Assembly (NCBI GenBank): GCA_947302975.1
Contig: CAMYXA010000001.1
Location: 42,086-106,085 of the forward strand
Direction: 5' to 3'
Length of the DNA stretch: 64,000 nucleotides
DNA from: an uncultured Candidatus Saccharibacteria bacterium
GTDB taxonomy: Bacteria; Patescibacteriota; Saccharimonadia; Saccharimonadales; Saccharimonadaceae
Part shown: in pieces, positions 16,741 through 25,247 of the stretch
Position numbering within the stretch: position 1 is the stretch's first letter
Layout of the letters: each line of letters starts with the position of its first letter
The notes under the pieces: generated by a model
What the model was told of the DNA's origin: nothing
The model's database searches: none
What the model saw: only the letters and a program-made list of their open reading frames with translations
Made by a program: the position numbers and the translations under genes

Positions 16741-18900
16741 TAGATACGTCTTGTATTCTGGATGCTCTTCGTAGTATTTCTCGGTGAAGGCTAGGACGAT
16801 GTTGTCGGTCCCTTCAAAACCTTTGAGGTTATTGTAGGCGGTCTTGTCTGACGAATATTGCTTTAGGGTTGAGAGGGCGCGGTTGATGGAAACGTAGCGC
16901 TGGGCGTATTTGTAGTTGTTCCAGTATGGGTTACTGGAAGAATTTACGAAGGCGGCGCCTGAGGCGATTTGTTTTTCTTCATCGGTGGCATTATTGAAGA
17001 GGGAGACTGAATCGACGGAGTTTGTGAATAGTGAAAGGAATGACGAACTCTGCTTCAAAGATGAGAGGATGCCGGCATCGATAGTGCCGAGGGGAGTTTT
17101 TCGCTCGTTATTGTAGAGAATGAATTTGGCGAGGTATGAGCCTGGTTTCACTTCGCGGTTTCCGCTGGCGTTTAAGGTTGTGTTGTTGTTAATAAATTCT
17201 TGAAATTCTTGATTGTTGTATGGATCATATTGAGTGGAGGTGTCGAAGGTGGCGATGGCTGAGCCATGGACGGTTCCGACGGCGCCGATGGTCTTCAGGG
17301 TGGTGTTGTTACCGAAGGTGGTTAAGAAGTTTTGTTCGCTGGAGTCGGCGGAGGCGGATGGGATAAGGATGTCGAGTGGGGATTTTTTGAGGACTCCAAA
17401 ATTATAGATTAGGGAGCCGAGGAAAGTATTTTTTGAAGTTGGGTCGAGTGGGCTTCTGGTCATACGATCAACTTCGTTGTTTAGAGCAGCGATGCGGGTT
17501 ACTTCTTTGTTGTAGGCAAGAGCGGCGCTTTCGTCGCCGGCGGTACCACCGCTAGCCATAGCGAGTCTGCGTCCGACGTTGGCTGCACCTTCAGCGAGTA
17601 ATTCCCCGCCGGAAATGCCATGAATTGATTCGGTGAATGAGTTGTTGATGAGGGAGCTAGAGATGGTTGGGATGAGCGGTGACAAAATTGAGAGCTCGGC
17701 AGTTTCGACGCTAGACGAAATGAAGCGTGAGATTGAGCCCTTGATTTTATTTGAGAATGAAGAGAGGGTGGATTTGATGGTCGAGAAAATTGAATCGTCG
17801 CTTGCTGGGGTGCCAGCGCGAGAAAGTTGGTTTCTGGTTGTATCGAGGATACGATCAGAGGAGAAGTTTTTGGTCTCGTCTTTGGAGACAGAGTGACCGG
17901 AGGTGATGGCATAGAGGGATGGGGATTCGAGTGGGGTTCCTGACAAATGAATAACTTCGCCGGTTTCGGTGTCTACAACTTCGGTTTCGGCGCTTTCGTT
18001 CAAAAAGTTCATGGCGGCGTTAACTTCGGAAGTGTCACCATAGCCAGCTTTCATTTTGCTGATAGTCTCCATGAAATAGAGGAAGAAGGTGCTGGAGCGT
18101 TGTTCTTTGGAGATAGTGTCAGCAGTTTTTAGGATGTCGGCAGATTGGAGCGCGGACTCGGTTTTGGTGCTGGCTGGATTACCTAGACGGACAGAGTCGA
18201 TTAGTGCTGAGGCATCTGTGGTATCGGTATTGGTGGTGGCGGAGTTTTTGTATGGAGTTTCGACATTTTTGGTGGCGATGACGGAGTTGATTGTGATGTC
18301 GCTGCCTTTTTTCATGGCAGAGTCGAGGACCTCTTCGAAAGATTTTCCGTCGGTGTAGTTGTTACGGTTGGTGCCAAGATCTTTGAAGACGCGGACTGCG
18401 GCATCGTCGTAATAGAAGGCGGCGCAGGTGTAGGTGGATTCGTTGAAGGCGCGATAAAGAGATGCATCGCTTTGGAAGGCATCATAGAGAGATGAGTCGG
18501 AGAGGAGCTTGCCTTCGTTTTTTAGGACGGTTCCCTGTGGATTTTCGGAGAAGTTGCCGTTTTCGTCGACTGAGCCGATTTCGATGCCAAACTCTTTAAG
18601 ATTTTCGATAGTGTCGCTAGGCAGAGAGCCTTGGCGAAGGGTTTCGATGAAAACCCATTCCTTATCGATAGTGTTGTTGGCACATTGGACGTCGGTGGCT
18701 TCGGTTAAGGCGGAGCCAATCATGTCTGGAATGTGATTACCGAGGCTAAAAAAGACGGTCACAACGGCGATTGTGAGGGCGAAAAAGATAAAAAGAATGC
18801 CGCCGCGTCGAGGTTTTATAGGGGATTTGCGTCGTTTTGGAGAATCTCCACCAGAATAGAAGGTGGGGTTTTGTTCGAGAGATCGAGCCTCGTTGACCAT
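16633..18900 (-). CDS. Large membrane-anchored extracellular protein of unknown function
   Basis: 755 residues. A basic cytoplasmic tail (KRRKSPIKPRRGG) precedes a transmembrane helix (about 34-55), and the rest is a Ser/Thr/Asn-rich region predicted to be outside the cell, with a hydrophobic patch near 400-425 (AELSILSPLIPTISSSLI). A few cysteines occur near 70 and 155. No domain was recognised. TGGTATAAT (18910-18918) ends 9 nt before the ATG. Its last 36 codons lie antisense to the recF Walker B region, an unusually long tail overlap for two conserved-looking genes. It could be a secretion-system or contact-surface component, but nothing in the sequence proves this. Confidence 0.7.
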   Translation of the reverse strand: MVNEARSLEQNPTFYSGGDSPKRRKSPIKPRRGGILFIFFALTIAVVTVFFSLGNHIPDMIGSALTEATDVQCANNTIDKEWVFIETLRQGSLPSDTIENLKEFGIEIGSVDENGNFSENPQGTVLKNEGKLLSDSSLYDAFQSDASLYRAFNESTYTCAAFYYDDAAVRVFKDLGTNRNNYTDGKSFEEVLDSAMKKGSDITINSVIATKNVETPYKNSATTNTDTTDASALIDSVRLGNPASTKTESALQSADILKTADTISKEQRSSTFFLYFMETISKMKAGYGDTSEVNAAMNFLNESAETEVVDTETGEVIHLSGTPLESPSLYAITSGHSVSKDETKNFSSDRILDTTRNQLSRAGTPASDDSIFSTIKSTLSSFSNKIKGSISRFISSSVETAELSILSPLIPTISSSLINNSFTESIHGISGGELLAEGAANVGRRLAMASGGTAGDESAALAYNKEVTRIAALNNEVDRMTRSPLDPTSKNTFLGSLIYNFGVLKKSPLDILIPSASADSSEQNFLTTFGNNTTLKTIGAVGTVHGSAIATFDTSTQYDPYNNQEFQEFINNNTTLNASGNREVKPGSYLAKFILYNNERKTPLGTIDAGILSSLKQSSSFLSLFTNSVDSVSLFNNATDEEKQIASGAAFVNSSSNPYWNNYKYAQRYVSINRALSTLKQYSSDKTAYNNLKGFEGTDNIVLAFTEKYYEEHPEYKTYLSLNTFDTSNNNLIVPEVLHEASSSGLIELRKDIIK

Positions 18901-18965
18901 AATATATATATTATACCAAAAAATGGACTAAAAGTAAAGGGGTGGATATGGTATAATAGGCTGAA

Positions 18966-20111
18966 ATGGAATCTGTTTTGATCGAAAAATTGATACCTGG
19001 CGGACAGGCGCTGGGAACCCTCGCAGATGGCAAAAAAGCCTTCTTTTGGAATGCACTTCCCGGGGAGACCGTTGATGAATATAGAGTGACCAAGAAAAAG
19101 AGTCATTATATTGAAGCGGTTGCGACCAAGATTTCTAATCCTTCCCTGTTTCGCGTGGAACCGAAGGATGCTTGCTTTTTGTCTACCTCGCCATGGCAGA
19201 TTATGGATTACGGTTTCGAGAAGGAGCAAAAAGCGGAACTGGTCCGGGAAGTGTTTCGCCAGAATGATATCTTGATTGATGCACCGGAGGTGGTGAGCGA
19301 CGAGAAGGATTATTTCTATCGCAATAAGATGGAGTATGCGCTGTATTGGGATTTTGATACGGAGAAAATTAGTTTAGCATTTCATGAGCGTGGGTCGCAC
19401 AGAAAGGTGCCGATTACTGGTTCTTCGATTGAAAGACCAGAGATTTTTGAGAAGGCAAAACAGGTTGTGGAAGATCTTAACGCACGCCACGAGGAGGCGA
19501 GAAAGTATCAGTCACTACTTTTAAGATGTGATCAGAATGGCAAGGTTTCGGGTGGTTTGTTTGAGAATGGAAAATCGCATCCGGTTTTTGAAAATCTTTC
19601 GGATGAGGTTTTGGGGTATAAGTATTCATATTCTCCGAACGGGTTCTTCCAGATTAATTTGCCGGTATATGAGATGGCGCTTCAGGAAATGAAGAAATAT
19701 ATTGTGAGTGACGAGGTGCTTGATCTTTATTCTGGTGTGGGGACGATTGGATTATCGATTGCGCGAGATAAGGATTTGCTTCTAGTTGAGAATAACAAGT
19801 TTGCCTTTCAGGAGCTACAGGCGAATGCTGGCGGCGCGAGAGTACTACTTTGCAATTCCGAAGATGCGCTGGAATATATTCAGCCAGAACAGACTGTGAT
19901 TGTTGATCCGCCAAGGGCTGGGTGTGATGAGAAATTGATTAAGAAACTTCTCGAAGTGAGACCTAAGAAGATTATTTATCTTTCATGCAACCCGGCAACG
20001 CAGGCGCGCGATGTGAAAATGTTGATTGAAAAGTTTGAAATTGAAGCAATTAAAACCTTTAACTTTTTCCCGCATACGCCACATATTGAGAACCTAGTTG
20101 TTTTAAAATAG
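18966..20111 (+). CDS. 23S rRNA (uracil-5-)-methyltransferase, RlmD/RlmCD-like
   Basis: 381 residues. The N-terminal TRAM domain (about 1-55) binds RNA. The catalytic Rossmann domain has LDLYSGVGTIGL (SAM site, about 253-264), VIVDPPRAGCD (about 312-322) and LSCNPATQARD (about 340-350), in which the cysteine is the catalytic nucleophile that forms the covalent uracil adduct. It methylates U to m5U in rRNA or tRNA. The four-cysteine iron-sulfur cluster of RlmD is not evident. The promoter TGGTATAAT ends 8 nt before the ATG. The exact target base is not decidable here. Confidence 0.9.
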   Translation: MESVLIEKLIPGGQALGTLADGKKAFFWNALPGETVDEYRVTKKKSHYIEAVATKISNPSLFRVEPKDACFLSTSPWQIMDYGFEKEQKAELVREVFRQNDILIDAPEVVSDEKDYFYRNKMEYALYWDFDTEKISLAFHERGSHRKVPITGSSIERPEIFEKAKQVVEDLNARHEEARKYQSLLLRCDQNGKVSGGLFENGKSHPVFENLSDEVLGYKYSYSPNGFFQINLPVYEMALQEMKKYIVSDEVLDLYSGVGTIGLSIARDKDLLLVENNKFAFQELQANAGGARVLLCNSEDALEYIQPEQTVIVDPPRAGCDEKLIKKLLEVRPKKIIYLSCNPATQARDVKMLIEKFEIEAIKTFNFFPHTPHIENLVVLK

Positions 20112-20152
20112 CTTCATTTTTAAGGGAAGATGTGTTAAAATTTGAATAAGAC

Positions 20153-20242
20153 GGAAGTGTGTCCGAGTGGTTTAAGGAGCACGCTTGGAAAGCGTGTGTG
20201 CGGGCAACCGTACCGGAGGTTCGAATCCTCTCGCTTCCGCCA
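20153..20242 (+). tRNA. tRNA-Ser (GGA)
   Basis: Acceptor GGAAGTG pairs with CGCTTCC, a long variable arm typical of serine, T-loop TTCGAAT, anticodon loop TTGGAAA giving GGA, and encoded CCA (20240-20242). It reads UCC and UCU. Confidence 0.95.
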
Positions 20243-20290
20243 AACAAGTTGGCGTCAGTGACGCGTCCCAAGGGGCGAACGCTTCCGCCA
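20243..20290 (+). repeat. tRNA-3'-end copy element downstream of tRNA-Ser
   Basis: The last 11 bases of the tRNA, CGCTTCCGCCA (20232-20242), recur exactly at 20280-20290. Between them are GTTG, an imperfect CGTC/GACG hairpin and CCCAAGGGGCGA. The same architecture follows tRNA-Arg (GCG). Confidence 0.6.
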
Positions 20291-20329
20291 TTTTATTATT
20301 GGTTATAGTGGTGCGCCACTTGGGGATAT

Positions 20330-21103
20330 ATGTCATCTAATACAACTGTTATTGAGCTTAAAGGAATCACTAAACGCTATGGTTATGGCGATACTGAATC
20401 TTTTGCGCTCAGAGATTTCGATCTAACCGTGAAACGCGGTGAGTTCATTATGATTATGGGTCCTTCTGGATGTGGGAAGACGACCTTACTTAATACGATC
20501 GGTCTTCTAGATCGTGCAACCGAAGGTTCTTATATTTTGAACGGCGAGGATGTTGCTGGGATTTCTTCGGCTCGCCAATCGAAACTTCGTGCTAAGAAAA
20601 TTGGTTTTATTTTCCAGGATTTTAATCTCATTTCTGATCTTCCAGTGATTGATAACGTGGCTTTGCCACTAGTTTACGCTGGTTATTCTAAGACCGCCCA
20701 GCTCAAACAAGCTTCATCTACACTTTCTCGTTTCCATCTTCAGGAACGCGAGTATTATATGCCATATCAGCTTTCTGGTGGTCAGCAGCAGCGTGTTGCG
20801 ATTGCTCGCGCTATCGTTTCTGACCCGGAGATTATCTTGGCAGATGAGCCAACCGGAAACCTCGATTCTCGTAGCTCGCACGTAGTTATGGAAGAGCTCA
20901 AAGCAATCCATGAGGAAGGAAACACGATTATCATGGTGACACACAACCCTTCCCTTACAACTTACGCTACACGCGTGATTAACATGCTTGATGGACAAAT
21001 TGATACTGATATTAAGACTGTGTCTGATCAGAATTTGCCAAAGCCAGTTGAAGAACGCACGACCGTGCGCCGTACACGCAAAAAATCAGGGAGGAAAAAA
21101 TAA
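20330..21103 (+). CDS. ABC transporter ATP-binding protein, MacB/LolD type
   Basis: 257 residues. Walker A GPSGCGKTT (43-51), Q-loop FQDFNL, signature LSGGQQQR (about 148-155) and Walker B ILADEP (about 168). The subclass is that of MacB/LolD/FtsE ATPases, which power mechanotransmission rather than substrate import. A basic C-terminal extension (RRTRKKSGRKK) is unusual. The stop overlaps the permease ATG by one base (TAATG), so the two form one complex. The substrate is probably a peptide or lipoprotein, or the pair may regulate wall enzymes; it cannot be read from the sequence. Confidence 0.92.
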   Translation: MSSNTTVIELKGITKRYGYGDTESFALRDFDLTVKRGEFIMIMGPSGCGKTTLLNTIGLLDRATEGSYILNGEDVAGISSARQSKLRAKKIGFIFQDFNLISDLPVIDNVALPLVYAGYSKTAQLKQASSTLSRFHLQEREYYMPYQLSGGQQQRVAIARAIVSDPEIILADEPTGNLDSRSSHVVMEELKAIHEEGNTIIMVTHNPSLTTYATRVINMLDGQIDTDIKTVSDQNLPKPVEERTTVRRTRKKSGRKK

Positions 21104-22332
21104 TGTTGGCTCTTACTAAAACTCATATTCGTTTGGCTAGAACTGCGATTAAGGAAAATCGCACCCGTTCATTTTTGACCTGCCTTGGTATTGCGATTGG
21201 TGTTGCTAGTATCATCTTGATTTTGTCGCTCATGGGTAGCATTTCGAGACTTGTTTCAAATCAAGTTAAGAGTATTGGCGCTGACCTCATTGTGGTGCGT
21301 CCTAGCTCAAATAAAGATGTCATGAATGACATCATCTCTGAGTTTACTTCGACTAACACTTATCAAAAGAGCAACCTTGTCCTTAGCGATGTTGAAACGA
21401 TTGCTGCTATTGAGGGCGTTTCTGCAGTTTCTCCAATTGGAATTGCAACAAGCACTGTGAAAACTGAGAAAAATACCGTTGAGTCTGTCTCAATTCTCGG
21501 TACGAATGCAAACTTCACCAGCATTCAGCCACTTTCTCTCCGCTTCGGAACATTCCTTAATGATAACTTCGAAGGAAATACCGCTGTGGTTGGACACACG
21601 ATGTCGCTTCTTCTCTTCAATACGAACAACCCAGTTGGAAAGACTTTGACTATCCAGGGTAAAAAATTTGTAGTAGTTGGCGTGTTGTCTGAGATTGAAG
21701 AATCAATCAACTACAATAACGTCGACTTTGATAATGCGGTGATTTTGAACGCAAAGTCGCTTGCTGATGCGATTGGTGGAATCCAGATCCAGCAAATCAA
21801 TGCAAAGGCTTCAAATACTGATGGTATTGAGGCTATTTCCGAGATGATTCAAAGAACCCTCGAGGAAAAGAAGTCTGGCGAGAAGAACTTCACTGTGCTT
21901 TATGGTGACGAGATTACTCACCCTGCTAGCGCGCTCTTTAATATTGTTTCTGGCATGCTCGCATTGGTGGCCGGCATTTCCCTTATCGTCGGTGGTATTG
22001 GCGTGATGAATATCATGTTGGTGTCGGTTGGTGAAAGAACTCACGAGATCGGTATTCGCAAAGCAGTTGGTGCTTCATCTCGCAATATCCTCATGCAATT
22101 CTTGCTCGAAGCTCTGATGCTTTCTCTCATGGGTGGTTTGCTTGGGCTAGTGCTTGGATATGTCTTGGCGCTCTTCCTCTCTGCGGTCACACCATTTGCT
22201 CCATATGTAAGCTGGCAAATCTTGGTAGTAACATTTGTTACGTCAGTTGGCATCGGTATCATCTTTGGTATTTACCCAGCGCTCAAGGCTGCATCAAGGA
22301 ATCCAATTGAATCCTTGAAACACTATCGTTAA
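21103..22332 (+). CDS. ABC transporter permease, MacB/FtsX family
   Basis: 409 residues. One transmembrane helix near 20-45 (SFLTCLGIAIGVASIILIL), a MacB-type periplasmic core domain (about 50-270), then three helices near 285-310, 330-355 and 370-395. Between them is ERTHEIGIRKAVGASSRNI, the conserved FtsX loop that contacts the ATPase. The protein ends with PIESLKHYR, the common family tail. Coupled to the ATPase gene upstream; a complete MacB-like exporter without a visible MacA partner. Confidence 0.92.
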   Translation: MLALTKTHIRLARTAIKENRTRSFLTCLGIAIGVASIILILSLMGSISRLVSNQVKSIGADLIVVRPSSNKDVMNDIISEFTSTNTYQKSNLVLSDVETIAAIEGVSAVSPIGIATSTVKTEKNTVESVSILGTNANFTSIQPLSLRFGTFLNDNFEGNTAVVGHTMSLLLFNTNNPVGKTLTIQGKKFVVVGVLSEIEESINYNNVDFDNAVILNAKSLADAIGGIQIQQINAKASNTDGIEAISEMIQRTLEEKKSGEKNFTVLYGDEITHPASALFNIVSGMLALVAGISLIVGGIGVMNIMLVSVGERTHEIGIRKAVGASSRNILMQFLLEALMLSLMGGLLGLVLGYVLALFLSAVTPFAPYVSWQILVVTFVTSVGIGIIFGIYPALKAASRNPIESLKHYR

Positions 22333-22346
22333 AAAGGAGGTTACAA

Positions 22347-23612
22347 ATGAAAAAGTTTTTGGAGAAAATCCCTTTTTATGATTCCCTGGTTTTGCCGTAT
22401 CACTTTTTGAAGGCGCTTTTTGCTGGCATTCGCTACGGTTTTCCGGGTAAGAAGCTTCATGTGATTGGTGTCACTGGAACTAACGGTAAGACTACGACTT
22501 CGTTCATGCTTTGGAAAATGCTTAATGAAGCTGGGCTAAAGACCGGGCTCATGACAACGGTAGCTTGGGGTGGCGTTGGTGGAAAGAAGGTCAACGAGCA
22601 GATCCAGCATATGACGACTGCCAATCCAGGCCTTCTTAACAAACGCATTCGCGAGATTAAGAAGGAAGGCGCGGAGTATTTGGTGCTTGAGGTTACGTCG
22701 CATGCCTTGGCGCAATATCGTACGCTTGGAATTCCAATTGAAGTTGCCGTGATGACTAACGTGACCCATGAACACCTTGATTACCACAAGACATTCGAAA
22801 GATATCGCGATGCAAAGAGGAAACTCTTTAAGAAGGCTAAGTATGGCGTGATCAATGCAGACGACCCATCCTGCAAGTATTTTGAGAAAGATGTCAAAGA
22901 ATATATCACTTATGGTGTAAAATCCGGCCAAATGCAGGCAAAATCTGTGAAATTGGAAATTTCGGGCGTAAAATATTCATGTGGTGATATAAATATAGAG
23001 ACAAAAATGCCTGGAATATTCAATGTTTATAATTCTCTTGCGGCGGTTTGTGTGGGCGAGAGACTTGGGCTCACTCCTGAACAGATAAAGCGAGGCATCT
23101 TGGCGCTTGATTCAGTTGAAGGTCGTACGACTAGCTTTAATGTGGGGCAAGATTTTGGAGTGATGATTGATTATGCACATACTCCTGATGCGTTTGAGAA
23201 GTTGCTTCCAGACATGAAAAAGGCTACGAAGGGCCGTTTGATTGTGATGTTTGGCTCGGCGGGAGGACGTAGGGACCCATCAAAGCGTGAACCGCAGGGT
23301 GAGATCGCTGGAAAATATGCAGATGTCGTTATACTTACTGAGGAAGATGACCGTGATACTCCAGGTATGGAAATCTTGGAGCAAATTGCTGCTGGTGCGA
23401 GAAAATCTGGCAAAAAGGATAATAAAGATCTATTCTTTGAACTTGATAGGCCAACTGCGATTGCAAAGGCACTTGGGATGGCGAAGAAGGGTGATACGGT
23501 TTTATTCCTAGGCAAGGGCCACGAGAAGACGATTGAGCGTGCAGATGGCGAACATCCATATTATGAGCCGGATGAGATCAAAAAAGCACTAAAGAAAATC
23601 GTAAAGAAATAA
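22347..23612 (+). CDS. Mur ligase, MurE-like
   Basis: 421 residues, about 70 short of MurE because the N-terminal UMP-binding domain is reduced to about 35 residues. The central ATPase domain has GTNGKTTTSF (43-52) and EVTSHAL (about 115), and the C-terminal domain has DYAHTPDAF and GSAGGRRD. At the amino-acid-recognition position where MurE has DNPR, it reads TEEDDRDTP (about 330), so the usual meso-diaminopimelate signature is missing. A strong Shine-Dalgarno AAAGGAGG precedes the start. It likely adds the third stem-peptide residue or acts on a related substrate; specificity is open. Its stop abuts the convergent amidinohydrolase stop. Confidence 0.85.
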   Translation: MKKFLEKIPFYDSLVLPYHFLKALFAGIRYGFPGKKLHVIGVTGTNGKTTTSFMLWKMLNEAGLKTGLMTTVAWGGVGGKKVNEQIQHMTTANPGLLNKRIREIKKEGAEYLVLEVTSHALAQYRTLGIPIEVAVMTNVTHEHLDYHKTFERYRDAKRKLFKKAKYGVINADDPSCKYFEKDVKEYITYGVKSGQMQAKSVKLEISGVKYSCGDINIETKMPGIFNVYNSLAAVCVGERLGLTPEQIKRGILALDSVEGRTTSFNVGQDFGVMIDYAHTPDAFEKLLPDMKKATKGRLIVMFGSAGGRRDPSKREPQGEIAGKYADVVILTEEDDRDTPGMEILEQIAAGARKSGKKDNKDLFFELDRPTAIAKALGMAKKGDTVLFLGKGHEKTIERADGEHPYYEPDEIKKALKKIVKK

Positions 23613-24458
23613 TTAGAGGGCGAGCGAGATGCAGCGAATGTATCCGCCGCCTTTTTTGAGCTCGGTAATTTCTGGGGTAAGGCAGGTGAGGCCGCGGGAT
23701 TCTAGTTCCCTTTTTAGTTTTGGAGCGTGGCTGCTCATGATGACGGATTTACCGGTGCTGACAAGATTGCAGGCGAAGCCTTCTTGGGCTTCTTCGAGGC
23801 TAACGATGATTTTATCTAGTGGGAGATTTTCTAGAATTTTCTGAGACTCTTCGTCGAAAGCTTCTTTACAGTAAGCGATGCAGTTTTCGGAAATAATTGA
23901 GAGCGCAAGGTCGAGATCATAGAAGAATGAGTCGGCGTGGTTGGTGACTGGGTTGATATATGGTTTTCCGTCTTGGCCAAGCTGAGGAATGGTGTGAAGT
24001 TGAATTAATTCGAGGCCAAGGGTATCAGCAACAAACTTTTGGGCAGGCTTGTCTGAGCGATAGCCGCTGCCGGCAAAAAGATATTTGCCGCAAGGGAGAC
24101 AGTCGCCTTGGCCGGAGAATAAGTATTCTTCTGGGACTTTGATAATTTCGTATCCGAGCGATTCTAGAACCGAGGCTGCGTAAGGTTCTTCGGCTTTGCG
24201 GGCGTTTGGAAGGCGAGACATGATGGCTTTTTTGCCCTTTATTACGGCCCAGTTGGCCGTATAAACGCCGTCTTGGCAGTTTTTTGGTGGATCTACCTTT
24301 GTGATTTTGATGCCGGCTTTTTTGAAGCATTCAACAATTGTGGCGTGTTCTTCTTTGGCTTTTTCGAGATTAATGTCGGAGCTGCCGTAGTATGGGTTGA
24401 TTTTATAGTCGTCCGCAAAATAGTCGGCGCCTGAGACTAGGAGATGTTCATTGATCAT
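23613..24458 (-). CDS. Amidinotransferase-fold hydrolase (arginine deiminase / DDAH-like)
   Basis: 281 residues of the guanidino-group-modifying superfamily. Visible motifs are DGVYTANWAVI (about 63-73), GQGDCLP (about 116-122), the catalytic His region NHADSF (about 171-176) and the C-terminal GGGYIRCISL with the nucleophile cysteine near 276. Such enzymes release citrulline or ornithine from arginine or methylarginines. The protein is shorter than ArcA (about 400) and nearer to DDAH in length. Its ATG overlaps the stop of the Mur-like gene (ATGA), so the two are co-translated, an unusual pairing. The substrate is unknown. Confidence 0.85.
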   Translation of the reverse strand: MINEHLLVSGADYFADDYKINPYYGSSDINLEKAKEEHATIVECFKKAGIKITKVDPPKNCQDGVYTANWAVIKGKKAIMSRLPNARKAEEPYAASVLESLGYEIIKVPEEYLFSGQGDCLPCGKYLFAGSGYRSDKPAQKFVADTLGLELIQLHTIPQLGQDGKPYINPVTNHADSFFYDLDLALSIISENCIAYCKEAFDEESQKILENLPLDKIIVSLEEAQEGFACNLVSTGKSVIMSSHAPKLKRELESRGLTCLTPEITELKKGGGYIRCISLAL

Positions 24459-25216
24459 TTGGTTAGTTCTTTGGTTGGTTCGTAGTTGGCGATACCATCT
24501 ATGATTTTTTCAGTTTTAATATCGAGGATGTGGGCAATAGCTACGGCGCAGGACATGTATGAGGCTGCGGTTTCGCCTGGGACGAAGGTTGCAACGCTGG
24601 TGATTTCTCCGGCGACGGAAAGGGTAGCTTCGGTACCGAGTTTGTAGGTTTTGGAATTTAGAAGCTTTACGTCTGAGGCGGAGCGACCATAAAGAAGAGT
24701 TTTCTTGGTACCTTTGAAATCTTTGAAGGTTGGATAGTTGATGTCATCGGTGTTTAGGACGACATTTTCTGGTTTCATGTCGAAGAGGGTTTTCTCGTTT
24801 TCGAGGAATTCCTCGGCGGTCATGTCGGTTAGAGAGGAAGTGACGAAGTCGGTCATGGCGGCGATATAGACCGGGAGACCATAGAATACGTTGCTTCTCA
24901 AAGATTCGACGGGGGTGGTTACGACGACATAGTTGGCACCGGCTTTCCAGGCATCGTTCAAGAATTTGTGGAGCATTGCGGTTTTGAAAGGTTTATCCGA
25001 GGCAAAAACAGCAACTTGCTCACCGGCAGCATTCAGAATCTCATGAACATAGTGGGCGACAATGGTTTTGCCGGTTGAGCCCGTTATGGCAATGAGCTTC
25101 ATGTCTTTGATTGGCTTGCCGTAGTAGTAGCTGAGGAGTTTAGCACGAAGTTGTTCGGCTTTAGTTTTGAGACCACCTTTTTTGTTTGCAGATGCTTTTT
25201 CGATGCTCTTTTCCAT
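24455..25216 (-). CDS. Truncated Mur-ligase-like ATPase (no C-terminal domain)
   Basis: 253 residues from MEKSIEKASANKK; the frame is open six codons upstream but TATAAT (25223-25228) lies there, 6 nt before this ATG. TGSTGKTIVAHYVHEIL (about 44-60) is the Mur ligase P-loop, and MTDFVTSSL and NTDDINYPTF match the central domain. The Mur C-terminal domain with the amino-acid site is wholly absent, and the catalytic E-x-TSHAL motif is replaced by TTPVESLR. It may be a regulatory paralogue, a subunit or a degenerate enzyme. Coupled to the amidinohydrolase gene. Confidence 0.75.
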   Translation of the reverse strand: MEKSIEKASANKKGGLKTKAEQLRAKLLSYYYGKPIKDMKLIAITGSTGKTIVAHYVHEILNAAGEQVAVFASDKPFKTAMLHKFLNDAWKAGANYVVVTTPVESLRSNVFYGLPVYIAAMTDFVTSSLTDMTAEEFLENEKTLFDMKPENVVLNTDDINYPTFKDFKGTKKTLLYGRSASDVKLLNSKTYKLGTEATLSVAGEITSVATFVPGETAASYMSCAVAIAHILDIKTEKIIDGIANYEPTKELTK

Positions 25217-25247
25217 ATCTTTATTATAGAGCATTTTTTAGGAATTG

